Shown piece after piece: positions 62,707 through 64,000 of a stretch of DNA of 64,000 nt. The position numbers were made by a program, and so were the translations under genes. Where the stretch lies: NCBI RefSeq assembly GCF_004138485.1, contig NZ_RYEV01000004.1, forward strand, positions 804,803 to 868,802. The letters are read 5' to 3'. Numbering within the stretch: position 1 is the first letter of the stretch; each line of letters starts with the position of its first letter. The notes under the pieces are model-generated. The model was not told the origin of the DNA. It saw only the letters and a program-made list of their open reading frames with translations, and did no database searches. This DNA is from Peristeroidobacter soli (GTDB lineage: Bacteria; Pseudomonadota; Gammaproteobacteria; Steroidobacterales; Steroidobacteraceae).

Positions 62707-64000
62707 GTGAAGCGTCTATTAGTCTCGATCGTCTGCACGATCGCCGTCAGTCACGCCTTCGCCTCCGCGCGAGAAAAAAGCGTCGTGGATACCGCCGCGG
62801 TCGATGAAATATTCGCGCCGTTCAATGGCGACCGCCCTGGCTGCTCGGTCGGTGTATTCCGCAACGGCGAGACGGCGCTGCTCCGGAATTACGGCCTGGC
62901 TGACCTCGCGACCAAAGCGCCGCTGACCGCGGACACCGTGTTCTACATGGCTTCGGTCAGCAAGCAGTTCACCTCGCTCGCGGCGGCCAAGCTGATCGAA
63001 GACGGCAAGCTCGGGCTCGACGACGACATCCGCAAATGGCTGCCGGAGCTGCCGCGCTATCCGACGCCCGTCACCGTGCGTCGCTTGATGAATCACACCA
63101 GCGGCGCGCGCGAAGTGCTCGGCCTGTTCTCGCTGGCCGGCACGCAGAGCTATGAAACCCTGATGCCGCCGGAAGTGTTGCGCATGATGGTTCGCCAGAA
63201 GTCGCTGAACTTCACGCCGGGCGCGCAATATACGTACAGCAACGGCGGTTATTTCCTGTTGGCCCAGGTGGTCGAGCGCGCCGCCGGCGAGCGCTTCGAT
63301 GTGTTCGCGCGCAAACGCATTCTCGAGCCGCTGGGCATGAAGAGCAGTTATTTCCGTTACGGCTCCAATCCGGGCGGCGCCAATCTCGCGCACGGCTATG
63401 TTCGAGACGGCGCCGGCTACTCGGTCCGCGATACCTATCCCGGCTTCAGCGGCTCGGGTGGATTGATGAGCAGCGTGAACGACATGGCGAAGTACGACCA
63501 CGACTTCCATGTCGGTCACAAGATCTGGACTGAGAAGACGCGCGAGATCATGTTGGCGCCGGGCGTGCTCTCCGACGGCAAGCTCATCGATGCCGGCAAC
63601 GGTCTCAGCTACGCCAGCGGTCTGCGCGTCGGCACCTTGCGCGGACAGCCGGTCGTCGAGCACAGCGGCGGTCACGCGGCGTTCACCAGCAACTATGTGA
63701 CTTTCCCCAAGCTCAAGGCGAGCGTGGTTTCCATCTGCAACATCGCGGACAACCCGAGCGCCTACAACCTGCGTGTCGTCGAGGCGCTGTATCCGAAGGC
63801 GTTCACCGGTCCGAAGCCCAAGGCCGAGGAGCGAGTGAAACCGACGGACAATCGGCAACCGATTCCCGCGGACACGCTGACCGCGCTGGGCGTCGGCACG
63901 GCGCTGTATCGTTCGGAAGAGATCGACGCCGACTATCGCTTCATGCGCGACGGCGACAGCCTCGCGGTCGATGTGTTCTCGGATTTCGTCAGCGGCGGCC
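62707..64000 (+). CDS. Serine hydrolase of beta-lactamase fold, partial at the window end
   Basis: The frame opens at GTG 62707, with GAGGGGA about seven bases upstream, and has no stop before 64000 (431 residues seen). Signal peptide, catalytic S-V-S-K (MASVSKQFTS), tyrosine box YSN (TYSNGGYFLL) and HSG box (VVEHSGGHAAF) are intact. A C-terminal extension has begun near residue 370. It is the third enzyme of this fold in the window and is divergent from the FecI unit. Confidence 0.9.
   Translation, partial: MKRLLVSIVCTIAVSHAFASAREKSVVDTAAVDEIFAPFNGDRPGCSVGVFRNGETALLRNYGLADLATKAPLTADTVFYMASVSKQFTSLAAAKLIEDGKLGLDDDIRKWLPELPRYPTPVTVRRLMNHTSGAREVLGLFSLAGTQSYETLMPPEVLRMMVRQKSLNFTPGAQYTYSNGGYFLLAQVVERAAGERFDVFARKRILEPLGMKSSYFRYGSNPGGANLAHGYVRDGAGYSVRDTYPGFSGSGGLMSSVNDMAKYDHDFHVGHKIWTEKTREIMLAPGVLSDGKLIDAGNGLSYASGLRVGTLRGQPVVEHSGGHAAFTSNYVTFPKLKASVVSICNIADNPSAYNLRVVEALYPKAFTGPKPKAEERVKPTDNRQPIPADTLTALGVGTALYRSEEIDADYRFMRDGDSLAVDVFSDFVSGG

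Noticed and set aside
1-64000. CRISPR array, tRNA, rRNA, insertion sequence or prophage.
   Set aside because: No spaced repeats, tRNA-like cloverleaf, transposase or phage protein was seen; every larger stretch is accounted for by metabolic, transport or regulatory genes.

Overview
The window is GC-rich, densely coded DNA, almost certainly from a gammaproteobacterium with many outer-membrane receptors. Five TonB-dependent receptors, one TpsB-type porin, fabA/fabB, the UbiU-UbiV-UbiT set and an NnrS protein together suggest a facultatively anaerobic, Steroidobacter/Xanthomonad-like lineage. That placement is inference; no rRNA or tRNA gene was seen. I saw no insertion sequence, prophage or CRISPR array.

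Layout. (1) 1-4963: a TpsB-like porin with a DUF2341 protein (cut by the window edge), then a lone TonB receptor closed by a clear rho-independent terminator. (2) 4965-13886: a four-gene operon (TonB receptor, DUF1549/DUF1553 haem protein, Tat-exported DUF1501 protein, cytochrome c'-like protein). It is preceded by a well-formed sigma-54 -24/-12 promoter and faces a divergent SfnR-type sigma-54 activator. (3) 13952-17976: DUF885 peptidase-like protein, AraC regulator with EamA exporter, YCII protein. (4) 17966-26438: a tightly packed operon that looks built for D-amino-acid or N-acyl-D-amino-acid/peptide use: XRE-cupin regulator, TonB receptor (carrying a one-base frameshift), N-acyl-D-amino-acid deacylase, DUF1611 (DgcN-like), beta-lactamase-fold hydrolase, Fes-like esterase. 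(5) 26524-33718: histidine utilisation genes hutC-hutF and, divergently, hutI-hutH-hutU-hutD, with two tandem candidate operators between them.

(6) 33797-45870 is the most striking region. CopD-like protein, cytochrome P450, NnrS, NadB, NadA, FNR, UbiU, UbiV, UbiT, a UbiD-family decarboxylase, FabA and FabB lie together, and seven FNR-type boxes (TTGAY-N4-RTCAA or close to it) punctuate the gene starts. The genes supply quinone, NAD and unsaturated fatty acids by routes that do not need oxygen, plus NO/nitrosative functions. At several of these promoters the FNR box and the -10 element predict transcription starting at or within about three bases of the start codon, i.e. leaderless mRNAs.

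(7) 45855-47056: a TerC/Alx-like membrane protein behind a yybP-ykoY (manganese) riboswitch. (8) 47113-62526: a second peptide/D-amino-acid region: exported DadA-like oxidoreductase, M19 dipeptidase, NTF2-like protein, TonB receptor, serine hydrolase, gltS-lysR-dadA with 4-base overlaps, then a Fec-type FecI-FecR-TonB receptor unit. (9) 62707 to the end: an incomplete serine hydrolase gene.

Many long reading frames antisense to these genes are by-products of high GC content and were left out.
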